NCBI GenBank assembly: GCA_963575745.1
Contig: CAUYUJ010016708.1
Coordinates: forward strand, 145,884-209,883
Length of the DNA stretch: 64,000 bases
Source of the DNA: Prorocentrum cordatum
Lineage: Eukaryota > Sar > Dinophyceae > Prorocentrales > Prorocentraceae
Direction of reading: 5' to 3'
Each line of letters starts with the position of its first letter. Position 1 is the stretch's first letter. The notes beneath the pieces were generated by a model. It was not told where the DNA came from and did no database searches. It saw only the letters and a list, made by a program, of their open reading frames with translations. This document shows positions 41,290-51,979 of this stretch, one piece after another. Made by a program: the position numbers and the translations under genes.

Positions 41290-42535
41290 ACGATACGAGG
41301 AGGACGAGGTGGAGGTGGAGTTGGAGGAGGAGGAGGAGGAGGAGGAGGAGGAGGAGGGGGAGGATGAGGAGGAGGAGGAGAAGAAAAGAAAGGAAAAAAA
41401 AAAGAGGAGGAGAGGAGGAGAAAGGAGAGGATGAGGAGAGGAGGAGGAGGAGGAGGAGGAGGAGGAGGGAGGGCGGGTGGAGAGGAGGAGGAGGAGGTGA
41501 GGAGGAGGAGGAGGAGGAGGAGGAGGAGAGGAGGAGGAGGAGGAGGAGGAGGGCGGGGGGAGAGGCGGAGGAGGAAGGAGGAGGAGGAGGAGGAGGAGGA
41601 GGAGGAGCGATGAGAGAGGAGGAGGAGGAGGAGGAGGAGGAGGAGGAGGAGGAGGAGGAGAGGAGGAGGAGGAGGAGGAGAGGAGACGAGGAGGAGGAGG
41701 GAGGAGGAGGAGGAGGAAGGAGGGGGAGGAGGAGGAGGAGGAGGAGGAGGAGGAAGGAGGAGGAGGGGAGGAGGAGGAGGGGGAGGGAGGAGGAGGAGGG
41801 GGAGGAGGAGGAGGAGGAGGAAGGAGGAGGAGGAGGAGGAGGAGGAGAGGAGGAGGAGAGGGAGGAGGGATGAGGGAGGAGCGAGGAGGGAGGATGAGGA
41901 GAGGGAGGAGGAGGAGTAGGAGGAGTAGGAAGGATGAAGGAGGGGGAGGAGGCAGGAGTGAAGAGGAGGAGGAGGAGGAGGAGGGAGGAGGAGGGTAGGA
42001 GGAGGAGGAAGGAGGTGAGTCGGAGGGAGGAGGAGGATGAGGAGGAGGTTCCCCCCTGGCTTATTCGCCCCTATCGTCGCCTCCGAGAGGGCTGCCTGGC
42101 CGCCGACGTCGCCGCCGCCGACGTCGCCGCCGCGGCCCCCCCCCCTCTTCCGCCCCGGGCCGGGGGCTGGCCGTCCTGCTCGACCTTCTGGCCTCGCGCG
42201 TGCGCGCGCGCGAGCGCGCGGGCCCCAGGGGCGGCGGGGTCTGGAGGGGGGGGGGCTTCCTGCTGGTGCTGCTCTTCCCTCCTCCCTCCTCCCTCCTCCT
42301 CCTCCCTCCTCCGCTCCTCCCTCTCCTCCTCCTCCTCCTCCTCCTCCTCCTCCTCCTCCTCCGACCTCCTCCTCCTCCTCCTCTCCGACCTCCTCTCCTC
42401 CTCCTCCTCCTCCTCCTCCTCCGCCTCCTCCTTTACTCCTCCTCCTCCTCCCTCCTCCTCCTGCTCCTCCCCCTCGCCCTCCTCCTCCTCCTCCTCCTCC
42501 TCCTCCTCCTCCTCCTCCTCCTCCTCCTCCTCCAT
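41290..42535 (+). repeat. GGA tract followed by TCC tract
   Basis: GGA triplets at 41290-42045, unique sequence to 42275, then TCC triplets to 42535. The purine strand switches, so the two tracts are an imperfect inverted repeat over 1.2 kb. Confidence 0.9.
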
Positions 42536-42839
42536 TCCCCGTCCTTGTATATAGCTCCTCTCTGTCGCACCCACAGAGGTGTCGGCAACTGGGGCGGGCT
42601 GGACCATTCGCCTCGGACTTCCGCACCGCCGTGAGCCTGCAGCCTGACAACCGCACCACCTGCACGGACAGATGGGCATCGCTTCCAGACTGGGGCTCTC
42701 GCAGTAGCGCCGCGCGCAGCCTCCGAACCGATCGATTCTGACCGACACCGACGCAACCGAACCGACCGGTTCGCGGCCGTCCATGTGGATTATGCCAAAG
42801 TCAGAGGAGGGGAGCATGAGGGGAGCCTGGGGGGGGCGG

Positions 42840-42975
42840 CGCATCGAATCGAAATCGAATCGGATCGAGATCGAATCGAAATCGAATCGGTTTCAACCTG
42901 CGCCGAGTCGAATCGACATCGAATCGGAATCGGGCGCGCCCGCATCGGATCGAATCGATCGAATCGGAATGATCC
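42840..42975 (+). repeat. GAATCGAAATC-word array
   Basis: Tandem ATCGAATCG and AATCGG words, like 20755-20995. Confidence 0.8.
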
Positions 42976-43029
42976 CTGAAAATTACAACTCCCTGAAAAC
43001 TGGCAACGATTACAATGATGGAGGGGTGG

Positions 43030-43390
43030 TGGTGGTGGTCACAACTGGGGCTCTCGCCATAGCGCCGCGCGCATTCGTCTCAAATGCTTGCAGTGGCAAG
43101 GCTGGAGTTGGAAGGTTTTTTGGGAAAGGGGCTCTCGCCTTAACGCCGTGCACAATGATCATGAGCGTCTGCAGCAGCGTCAAGGCTGGAGGGGGGGTGT
43201 TCTTCAACATATGGTTTTCGCCTCAACGCCGCGCACAATCGTCTTACATAATTGCAGCAACTTCACGGATGGAAGGCGACTCCTTTTCAACATGGAGCTC
43301 TCGCCTTAGTGCCATGCACAATTGTCTTCAACAATTTGCAACAACTGCAAGGATGGATCACATGTGGTTTTCAAACCGCGGTTCCGGAAG
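43030..43390 (+). repeat. Degenerate ~85-base tandem array, locus 2
   Basis: Four units beginning with GCTCTCGCC or GTTTTCGCC near 43049, 43131, 43203 and 43298, each with CGCCGCGCACAATCGTC-like words. Same family as 25130-25450. Confidence 0.8.
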
Positions 43391-43619
43391 GCAAGATGGA
43401 GGGAGGAGAAGGGGGCAAGGAAACACAATAGGTAAGCTCGCGCCCAGTCTGACATCAGATTTACCCCTCCTGCACATGTCCTTTCCATCGTTCTGAACTC
43501 TTTTCTGTCTGCCGATTGGGGTAGAACTTGATCCCCGAGTGGGCCCATCGTTTGGTGCGCAGTTAGACGGGGCCCTTTACACATTAGAGGAAGAGGAAGA
43601 CTATGTGGCAGATGAACAG

Positions 43620-44274
43620 AAAAGGAAGAGGAGAAGGATGAGGAGAAGGCGGAAGAGGAGGTGGAGGAAGAGGAGGAGGAGGGAGGAGGAGCAGCAGCAA
43701 GAGTAAGTAGGAAGAACAAGAGAACGAAAGCAAGGCTGAGGAGGGGAAACTGGGGCGAAAGCGCCATCTTGAACGATGGAAACAAAGCACTGATTCTGAA
43801 GTGTGGCCAGCGCTTCAGCGGAGACACTCTTGTGGGACCGAGAGCGATCCGACAGAAAAGACACATCTGGAAGGCAGATGCGCGCGCGCGTGTGTGTGTG
43901 TGTGTGTATGTGTGTGTGTGTGTGCGTGCGTGCGTGTGTGTGTGCGTGTGTGTGTGTGTGTGGTGTGTGTGTGTGCGTGCGGTGCGTGCGTGCGTGCGTG
44001 CGTGGGCGTGCGTCGTGAGTGCGTGCGTGTGTGTGTGTGTGTGCCTGTGTGTCCTCTGCAGGTTTTTGGCTGGCTTTGCATGGATGACGATGATGATGAT
44101 GATGATGATGATGAGGATGATGATGATGATGACCGATGATGATTATGATGGTGATGATGATGTTGGTGATGATGATGGTGATGATGATTGATGATGATGA
44201 TGAGAAGGGGATGAGGATACGATGATGATGATGATGATGATGACGATGGGATGATGATGAGGATGATGAGAATG

Positions 44275-44307
<33 letters not shown>

Positions 44308-44308
44308 A

Positions 44309-44344
<36 letters not shown>

Positions 44345-44430
44345 CTGATGATGATGATGATTAGAAGGAGGAGGAGAAGGAGGAGGAGGAGGAGGGGGAA
44401 GAGGAGGAAGATGAGGAGGAGGAAGAGAAG
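43620..44430 (+). repeat. Compound microsatellites: GGA, GT, GAT, GGA
   Basis: GGA at 43620-43700, GT/GTGC at 43888-44053, GAT at 44086-44362 and GGA at 44365-44430. Unique sequence at 43701-43887 shows no firm gene. From 44431 to 45723 I see only weak open frames and a short GGA tract at 44638-44712. Confidence 0.9.
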
Positions 44431-45723
44431 GGGACACGTGATGCTGATGACTCCGCCCAAGATTCCTCGGCGACGGGCAGACTGGCCAGGAACGTGGAGC
44501 GACATCGGCTCGTCTCCCGTGTGACCTGGCCCTTACATTGGCCCAACAACACCGGACACTGCCGTGTGGATGCCGAGAGGGTGGGCGCGAGAAGCCTCTT
44601 GGAAGCCCTCCTGGCCTTCAGGCGGAGGATCGAAGAAGAGGAGGAGGAGGAGGAGGAGGAGGAGGAGGAGGGGGAGGAAGAGGAGACGGAGGAGGAGGAG
44701 GAGGAGGAGGAGGCAACACAAACAAAAACGTCCTCCGTGGCCAGGGCGGACACGCATGCGCCCGCAGCTCGAGCGGCTGCTCCCGGGGCCCCGGGGCCCG
44801 GCCTCCGCGGCCCGAGTGCGACGGGGGCAGGCGCCCCTTCGCGCGCCGCTGGGCGCAGAGCGAGGGAGGAGGTCCACTGCCCACGGGGGTGAGTGACGCC
44901 AGTCGCGAAGCGAGTTCGAATGTAAAGTTACGCCCCCTTCCGAGCCAATTCCGCCCGACTCCGAACCTTCGGCCACTGTCCCGAACGGATTCGGTTCAGC
45001 TGCTCGGCTCTGGATGGGATCGTTCGCTTGTGGCATTCTTGCCCAAGCCCCCGAAATGCAGAATCCAGGGGGGGAGAAGCAGACCGGGATACGATGTTCC
45101 ATGGACGGAACAATCCCATCGCAAAAAAAAATCCCAGCGAGGATCCGGACAGCCCTCCGGGACTGCCCCTCCTAGACAAGCCTCCCCAGGATTTTCTTCC
45201 ATACTACATATAGTACGGGCATCCATCCGAAGAAAACCTGTTGCTCCCCGCACCGTTGGGCTGAATCTCGTGCGGGACCCACCGACGGGATGCCCTCCCT
45301 CCGAAAAGAATCGCCCTCTGGGTCTGGCTCTCCTTTGGACCTCCGAGAAGCAGCGGCGGCACGCGCTTCCAGCTCGCGCCTGCCCGCTTCCTCTGCTTCT
45401 TCTCGAGAGCTCAGTCCGAAGCACCGACGAAAGCTCCATCCTCGCGGATGTCTCCTGCTTGACAAACGTTCGCACGCTGGTGCGGGGAGCTTCGGTTCTG
45501 TCATCGGACGCCTCTCAAAAGTGGCTGGACCAGCACGCTCGGGTGGCTGGAGATGGGGACAGGAACCTAACAAAAAACAACTCTGCGTGCTGAGAGGGAT
45601 GCTCGCCTCTCCGCAACCTCAGACGGGACGTGCCGGCGGTTCCTCCCGTGAGCTTGCGGGGGCCTACACATGGCCCCTTAGAGGCCTCTCTGGCACCGAC
45701 GAACCGCATGGTGCCAACACGAG

Positions 45724-46534
45724 GAGCAACTGGCGAATCAGGTGTTTGATGCCCTCACCGATCTGGAATCACCACAACGTCGTAACGAAAAAGACGCCGA
45801 CACCACTGACGACGCAGTGCGAATCTACAGGATCGACGACTCTGTTTCCTTGAATTCTAGCGGGAAGTTGGCGCCCCGACGCCCCTCCTCTGGAGGAGAG
45901 CCGATTGTGCCCCCGCGGCGATTCCAAATACCAGGTGCCCTCCACTTGTGCCATGAGTGAAGGGGCCCCAGGACACACAAATAAATACACACAAATAAAA
46001 ATATCCTCCATATTTTCCCATATTTTCTGGGTTTTTGTCTTCCCGCCCAATTCCCATATTTTCCCATATTTTCCCAAACATCGACGAGTAATTGTGTCTG
46101 TGTGTTTTTTCCCCTCCTGAATGAGAGCCTCGCCTCGGGCCCCATGCCGCAGCCGGGCCCCCGCCGAGGCCCCTGTCGAAGGAGGAGGGGGAGAGGAGGA
46201 GGCAGCACCAGCAGGAGGGAGGTCCACGGCAGGAGGAGGAGGAGGAGGAGGAGGAGGAGGAGGAGGAGGAGGAGGAGGAGGGTCCGAAGCCTCCGGGGCA
46301 CATCCCTTGACCAACGCCCCCCACCGTACTGCGGCGCTCGCTGGCGGCGCTGCGGCAGGCGAGAGCGGCGCGCCTCTGGTGCCCACTCCCCTGGCAGCTC
46401 TCCCAGGTCCACCAGCCTCAAGTGATCAAGATCCTGGTGATCCCGATGGCCCGCGTCCACTGTCACCGCTGTGCGCCGAGCGATCTACTTTCAGCAGCCT
46501 GCTTGCCCGCAACACGGACAACTTCCAACGCTAA
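45724..46534 (+). CDS. Candidate two-exon gene whose intron is a family B element
   Basis: Exon 45724-45956 follows a possible acceptor (CACGAG) and reads EQLANQVFDALTDLES, then DADTTDDAVRIYRIDDSVSL. The donor GT at 45957 is the first base pair of family B copy 3; the acceptor AG is 46124-46125, at its end. The second exon (46126-46534) continues in phase as ASPRAPCRSRAPAEAPVEG, passes through a poly-Gly run made by the GGA microsatellite (46226-46281), then a Pro/Ala-rich stretch and ends AERSTFSSLLARNTDNFQR with TAA. Upstream exons are missing. Function unknown. Confidence 0.5.
45957..46125 (+). mobile_element. Interspersed element family B, copy 3, acting as intron
   Basis: It starts GTGAAGGGGCCCCAGGACAC and ends in CCCCTCCTGAATGAG. 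ATGAG occurs at both edges (45953-45957 and 46121-46125), a possible short target duplication. The element supplies GT and AG at its borders. Confidence 0.7.
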
Positions 46535-47360
46535 CACACCAGCCTCGACTGCTCTAGCCTGCAACGCTCCTTTCTTGGCAAACTCGTCCGCCCCTTGACT
46601 TGAGTGAAGGGCCGATGCACGAAGTCCTTCCGCGAGTGGACTCTAGTCCACAGATGAGCTCGAGCGTTAGAAGGTGCCTGCGCCATCGCAGGCTTCACAC
46701 AACAGCTGATGGTTCCTCTACAGTCACCTTCAGGACTGCAAAGTCTTCCCCGTCTCTGGCTACTTACTGAGGCCCCCAAAATGGCGGGGCAACTCTATAA
46801 ATCGCTCCCTGGAAACGTCTTTCGGAATCGTGCTGGACAGATGCCCATGCCCACCCAGAGCACCGAATCGAGGGGCAATCCCTCTCAAAGCCAGAACCGT
46901 CCACAAAAATAAAGCCTCCCTCCAAGTTGCACGGAAGCAAAAAAACCCTGACTTTGACTTCCCACTCGGGCGAACACTCTGGCCTACGAAAACACTGACC
47001 CAGATCGGGAAAGAGACCCATGGCAAAGCGCTCGCGCCAACAGGGGGCGCCGTCTGAGCCTTTCTGCCAGCGCGCTCCACTAGACCTTCGAGGTTGTCAC
47101 GCCGCCACGGCGCGTGCGCTTGACAACGGAAGGCCCTGCGGAAAAAAGGTCCCATGAACACCTTGGCACAAGCCGCATGCGTCTGGCAACGTAGGTTGGT
47201 GCTTATTCACCAGCACCTGATTCCAATAAGACCCAGCAATCAGCCCCCTAAGCACATTATGAGAATGATCACTCCAACCATCGGTTGTCACAGCAAACTG
47301 AAGCTCAAGAGTTGGCTTCCAGGAGAGCCCGGAGTCCCACGGGCCATCCTCCTCCTGCAA
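46531..47360 (-). pseudogene. LINE ORF2 remnant: zinc knuckle and RNase H
   Basis: On the minus strand: NVLRGLIAGSYWNQVL then ACGLCQGVHGT (Cys at 47177), a frame break in the A6 run 47142-47147 and RRAFRC in the next frame, a CxxC...GT..(H)R...C knuckle. Then GGFIFVDGSGFERD with the RNase H DGS at 46901-46893, and in another frame EGDCRGTISC (Asp at 46725), ARAHLWTRV and FTQVKGRTS. In LINEs of dinoflagellates the RNase H follows such a knuckle. At least three frame changes show that it is dead. It ends at a stop next to the preceding gene. Confidence 0.65.
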
Positions 47361-47647
47361 GGGATGGGTTCGCCGATCGGACGCTCGACAGGCTGACTAG
47401 GCCACACGCTGCACAACGAAACCAGGCGAATAAAACAGAAAGTCCCACTCCGTCCACCAGTCGTCCACCACAACCGTCACCGCCCGAAACCTCCACCGAA
47501 CCATTCTCATCGTCAGAACCAGGCCCATGACCGGGTCTTCGGCGAAACCCACGGTCTCGGCTGACAGGCGAGGGACTGCGCTTGGACCCGCAATGCTTCC
47601 TGCACGGGATCTGGACACGTGGCCTTCCCAGAGCACCGCAAGCCGAG

Positions 47648-47805
47648 AAGGAGGAGGAGGGGGCGGTTGAGGAGGAGGAGGGGAAGGAGGAGGAGGAGGA
47701 GGAGGAGGAGGAGGAGGAGGAGGAGGAGGAGGAGGAGAAGGAGAAGGAGGAGGAGGAGGAGGAGGAGGAGGAGGAGGAGGAGGAGGAGGTAGAGCAGGAG
47801 GAGGT
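47648..47805 (+). repeat. GGA polypurine tract
   Basis: GGA triplets inside the decayed LINE region. 47806-48530 has no clear gene; a short minisatellite of GAACGCTCTGAGAGCG words is at 48080-48130. Confidence 0.9.
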
Positions 47806-48689
47806 GGCCACGAATGGGTAGGCCTCGCCAAGAGCTTCTAGGAGGGCGCAGTGCGCGGTACTCTGTGCGCTCGAGCCGCACGCGGACGGCGCCCGCCGCT
47901 GCCGCCGCCGTGCGCCGTGCGCAGACCCAGCCCGTGGCGCGGCGCACGAGCTGGTGGCGACCCTGCGCCAACCTGTTCGGGTTTAAAACGACGCGAAGAT
48001 CGGGACAAAATCGGATCGGGATAACTCGAAATCTCTGAGATTCGGCGGGTTTGGAGGATGTATTGGGCGCCGCGGCCGCTCCAGAACGTTCCGGAACGCT
48101 CTGAGAGCGCTCCGGAACGCTCTGGAGCGATTTATCCCGATCCTAGCCCTGTTTTAGGCTGCCCCGCGGGCCAGGACCGCCGCTTTTGCGAACCGGCCTG
48201 CCCGAGGAGTGCCGTGGCCGGCGGGTGCCCGGCGGGTGCCCAGGGAGAGGCGCACCACCGAGGACTCTCCCGAGTCGCTGCCTGTCTCCTAGGGGTCTTC
48301 GCCTTCCCCTCAGGAAGCCCCCTATGGTTTAAAACAGTGTTTCTGGGAATCGACGTTTCAGTCTGCGTCTTTCTCCTGAGCACCGCTTCGCCACGTGGAG
48401 GTCGCCCTTGTGCGAGCAGTGGCCCGCGCTCAGGCGGGCGGGGCACCGCGCCGCGCCAGGGGTCCGCCTGCCCTCGCACCGCGCGAGGACTTGATGCCAC
48501 ATGCAAGCGCTCTGGCACTGCGAGCTCCTCCCTCCTCCTTCCTCCTCCTTCCTCCTTCCTCCTCCCTCCTCCCTCCTCCCTCCTCCTTCCTCTTCCCTCC
48601 TCCTCCTCCTCCTCCGCCTCCTCCTCCTGGCTGCCAGCCGGCGAACTGCGAAGCCGAGGCGGCCACTTCGGTGACGACGTGGTCACCGT

Positions 48690-49620
48690 TGGTCACGTCG
48701 CGCGCCGTCTGGAGGCTCGCGTTGAACCGCTCCGCATCGATGCCACGCCGCGAGATGTTACCGCTCGGCTTCGGCGCCTCGGGCGGCAGCATCTGGCTGC
48801 GACTGAGCTTGTGTGGATCTCGGCATGGGGCTCCACCGGCTCGCCCTTCTGCACCTGCAGCTGCTGGGCAGTGCCGCTGCGTTGCTCCTGTAGCTTCGTA
48901 ATGTGCTCGTCGTGCTTCTTCAAGTTGGCCTCCTGTCGCGCGATCCCTTCCTCATGGCGTTTGGTGCGGCCTGGTAGGTCTTGCATGCGTTCCGCCATCG
49001 GCTTAGCGGCCCGCAAATTGTCCGCGGGGCCGCGCGCTGGGACCGCCGGCTGCCGAGCAGCTGCCTCCTGGCCGCCGCCGAGGGGGTCGCTCCGCAGGTG
49101 CTGGCGGCCTCCTGGACGTCAAGGTCGAACTCCTTGATGGCCGAGAGGATGGATTCATCGGACACGGGCACCTCGCACTCCTCGGCGGCCATGGGAGCGT
49201 CGCCGGGGCCCGCGTCGATATCATGCAGCCGCGCGGTCCCCACTGCCTGCAGCGAGTCGCGCTCCTCGATGGCCTGGTCGCAATGCTCGGGGGCCCCGTC
49301 GCGCTGCTTTGTGATCTTGCTCAGCCGCGGCGGCCCCTCGACGCAGTGCCTGGGCGCTTTGAAGGGAGGAGGAGGAGGAGGAGGAGGAGGAGGAGGAGGA
49401 GGAGGAGGAGGAGGACAAGGACAAGGAGGAGGAGGAGAGGAGAAGGAGGATGAGGAGGAGGGAGGAGAAGGAGCTGAGGAGGTAGGAGGAGGAGTTAGGA
49501 GGAGGAGGAGGGGGAGGGGAGGAGGAGGGCAAACAGCAGCTGCCCCCGGCGCGGCCGCACTTGCCGCAGGACGGGGCCGCCGAGCCGCTCCACCACGGCT
49601 AGCCCGTGGTGTCACGCTTG
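48690..49620 (-). pseudogene. LINE ORF1-like remnant: zinc finger and coiled coil
   Basis: Minus strand, three frames: SCGKCGR near 49560, then after a TCC tract KAPRHCVEGPPRLSKITKQR and VSDESILSAIKEFDLDVQEA, and in another frame a clear coiled coil, MAERMQDLPGRTKRHEEGI and NLKKHDEHITKLQEQRSG. The order of a CxxC knuckle, microsatellite-like linker and coiled coil resembles ORF1 of dinoflagellate LINEs, and it lies upstream of the ORF2 remnant on the same strand. Identification is by pattern and position only. Confidence 0.4.
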
Positions 49621-49834
49621 TGAAGCGGCAGTGCCCACTTCCGTGGCCGCCTCTGCACGGCCCTTGGGCTCCGTCGCCTGGTCCCCGAGGGCAAGTGGCA
49701 CGCGCGGCCCAGGCGGCGCGCAACTCCCGTGGCAGAAGCGGTCGCGGACTGCCGCGGGAACAGCGGCATCCAAGAATGCCAGGAGGCTTGCCGCCCCCTT
49801 GACATGAGCAAGCCCTGAGCCCAAAAGGCTACGG

Positions 49835-50300
49835 AGGAGGAGGAGGGAGGAGGTGGATGGGGTAGGGAGGTGAGGAGGAGGAGGAGGAGGAGGAGGAAGA
49901 GGAGGAGGAAGAGGCGGAGGAGGAGAAGGACGAGGAAACGGAGGAGGAAACGGATGGGGAGGCGGAAGATGAGTAGGACGAGCGACAGGAGGATTGGTAT
50001 GGACGACGGATGGGAGAGGGAGGGAGGAGACCACCGCATACCATAGCGGCCGACTCACATCTTCACCTTCCCGCTCCTCCTCCTCCTCCTCTTCCTCCTC
50101 CTCCTCCTCCTCCTCCTCCGTCTCCATTCCAACCGCTTCCGCGCCACGGCTTCATTTCCTCATCCTCACTCGTTCCTCCTCCTCCTCCTCCTCCTCCTCC
50201 TCCTCCTCCTCCTCCTCCTCCTACCTCTCCCTCTCCCTCCTCGGCTCCTTCAACCTTTCTTCATCCCCCTCTTCATCCTCCTCCTCCTGCTGCCGCTCTC
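49835..50300 (+). repeat. GGA tract then TCC tract
   Basis: GGA triplets (49835-49965) and TCC triplets (50075-50300) around a short unique centre, another purine-strand switch. 50301-51004 is unique, with moderate GC, and has no gene that I can support. Confidence 0.9.
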
Positions 50301-51004
50301 CCTCCCTCCCCGTTCTCCTGCTCCCTCCCTCCTTCGGCTCATCTCATCAACCTTGATTCTCCCCCTCCCTCCGCCTCCATCTCCGCTCTCCTCAACTTCG
50401 GCTTCACCTCGGTAACAGAACCTTCTGGCTTCGGAGGACCCGTGGCGCTGTCTCCAGCGGTAATCCTTGGACGACTGAGTGGCGAACAAATCGTAAGTGA
50501 GCCAGCGCGGCAGCCGATGCCAGATAAGCAGTCTTGTTCCATGAATGCCTGGATCATGGTTGTGAGCACTCATTTCCGAACGAGGGCCTTGGCAACCATG
50601 CGACAACCTTCTCTTGAGGTTGCGAACGAATTGCAATCAGCGCGCTTTGCCAACGGCAATCGCAAGGCAGTTAATCCTATACTACTGCCTAAATCGAAGT
50701 ACATTTGCGAGTATTCTACTATCTGCAAGTTCAGTGGGTGTTGGAGTGAGTCATCACTACAAGAAAATGAATACTGAACGACACAGATGCGAATCACCGT
50801 ACGTAACCAGCCGATCAGATATGCTGTAGCGTTTCGTTTCTTGCTGACGGGCAATTCTTAAAACTACTCACGACGTGGTGATTCGCTCCGAATTTCAAAA
50901 TGCAACCGGCAAGCATTCACTACACCTAAAATCGTGGATCCCAACGGCGGCATCAGCCACAGCGGCCTCCTGATGGTGAACTCCCGCTGGTAACGCTGCA
51001 AGTT

Positions 51005-51211
51005 GCACACAGACAGCCCCCCAGGTGGTCCCGGCTGGCCTCAGTAGGCCCCCGAGTAATCCAGGGCGGTCTCCACATTCCAATCCTGGGGCGTGGAACA
51101 CCTCAGGGGCGTCGCCAGAAGTGGCGCCAGGGTGTTGAGACCGCCCTGGACTACTCGGGGGGCCTACTGAGGCCAGCCCGAACTAGTTACTTGGGGGGGC
51201 TGTCTGTGCGC
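51005..51211. repeat. Hairpin element K, ~70-base arms
   Basis: CACACAGACAGCCCCCCAGG and CCAGGGCGGTCTC (left, 51005-51073) pair with GAGACCGCCCTGG and GGGGGGGCTGTCTGTGCG (right, 51137-51211). Spacer ~63 bases. One copy in the window. Confidence 0.8.
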
Positions 51212-51424
51212 AGCCCGAAGCCTTACCAGTTCCCGCCATCGCCAGCTGGTCCTCATGGACTGCTTGGCTGCTTGTGGAAGTAGATCCCCTATGCCCCCTG
51301 GGAGCGCCAGACTGTTGAGGTGTTTGCTGAAATGCTGTCTTGCTACTGTCTCCAGTCTTGATGGGCTAATTACTTTCCACCACCAATACCATACTTAGGA
51401 CGGGGGGGGAAAGGGAGGATGAGG

Positions 51425-51595
51425 TCCTCCTCCTCCTGCTCCTCCTGTTCCTCCTCCTCCCTTTCCTGATCCTCCTCCTCCTCCTCCTCCTCCTCCTCCT
51501 CCTACTCCTTCCTCCTCCTCCTCCTCCTCCGCCTCCTCCTTCTCCTCCTCCTCCTCCTCCTCCTCCTCCTCCTCCTCCTCCTCCTACCTATGGTA
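51425..51595 (+). repeat. TCC polypyrimidine tract
   Basis: TCC/CTC triplets after GAGGTCC. Unique sequence at 51212-51424 has nothing I can name. Confidence 0.9.
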
Positions 51596-51635
51596 GTGGT
51601 GGTGGAAACTGGGCCCCTCAAGCCTCCCGCTTCTT

Positions 51636-51790
51636 CTTAGAGGAACAGACAACAACAGTCACGTATACGAAACCGTCGGAGGTCCGCACGCACTTCCCCG
51701 ATCGGCGCTGGGCCCCCCTTGCGCAGCGCCAGGGAGGGGGTCCAGCGCCGGTGCACGAACTCCGCGCGGACCTCAGACAAGGTGTACTCG
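51636..51790 (+). repeat. Foldback element family C, copy 5
   Basis: The left end is CTTAGAGGAACAGACAAC, then GGTCCGCACGCAC and its partner GTGCACGAACTCCGCGCGGACC. The central arms GGCGCTGGGCCCCC/CCAGCGCC are kept. Confidence 0.65.
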
Positions 51791-51979
51791 TGCAGTGATT
51801 CCCAGCTGGCCTGTGGTGCGGGGCCTTCGTTTTTTGAAACGATGCTGCCCCACGTTCTCCTCTCCTCCTCCCCTCCTCCTCCTCCTCCTCCTCCCCTCCT
51901 CCTCCTCTCTCCTCCTCCTCCTCCTCCTCCTCCTCCTCCTCCTCTCCTCTCCTCCCTCCTCCCTCCTCCCATCTGTGAC

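Noticed and set aside
40212-42665. Minus-strand open frame of ~800 codons
   Set aside because: Mostly the complement of GGA/TCC tracts and of the long inverted repeat; no domain visible.
44538-45593. Plus-strand open frame of ~350 codons
   Set aside because: It crosses a GGA tract and reads as low-complexity Arg/Pro/Ser sequence with no motif; its other two frames are equally open.
46780-46800. Minus-strand CCGCCATTTTGGGGGC as a leader relic
   Set aside because: Matches DinoSL only at the central GCCATTTTGG and lies inside the LINE RNase H remnant.
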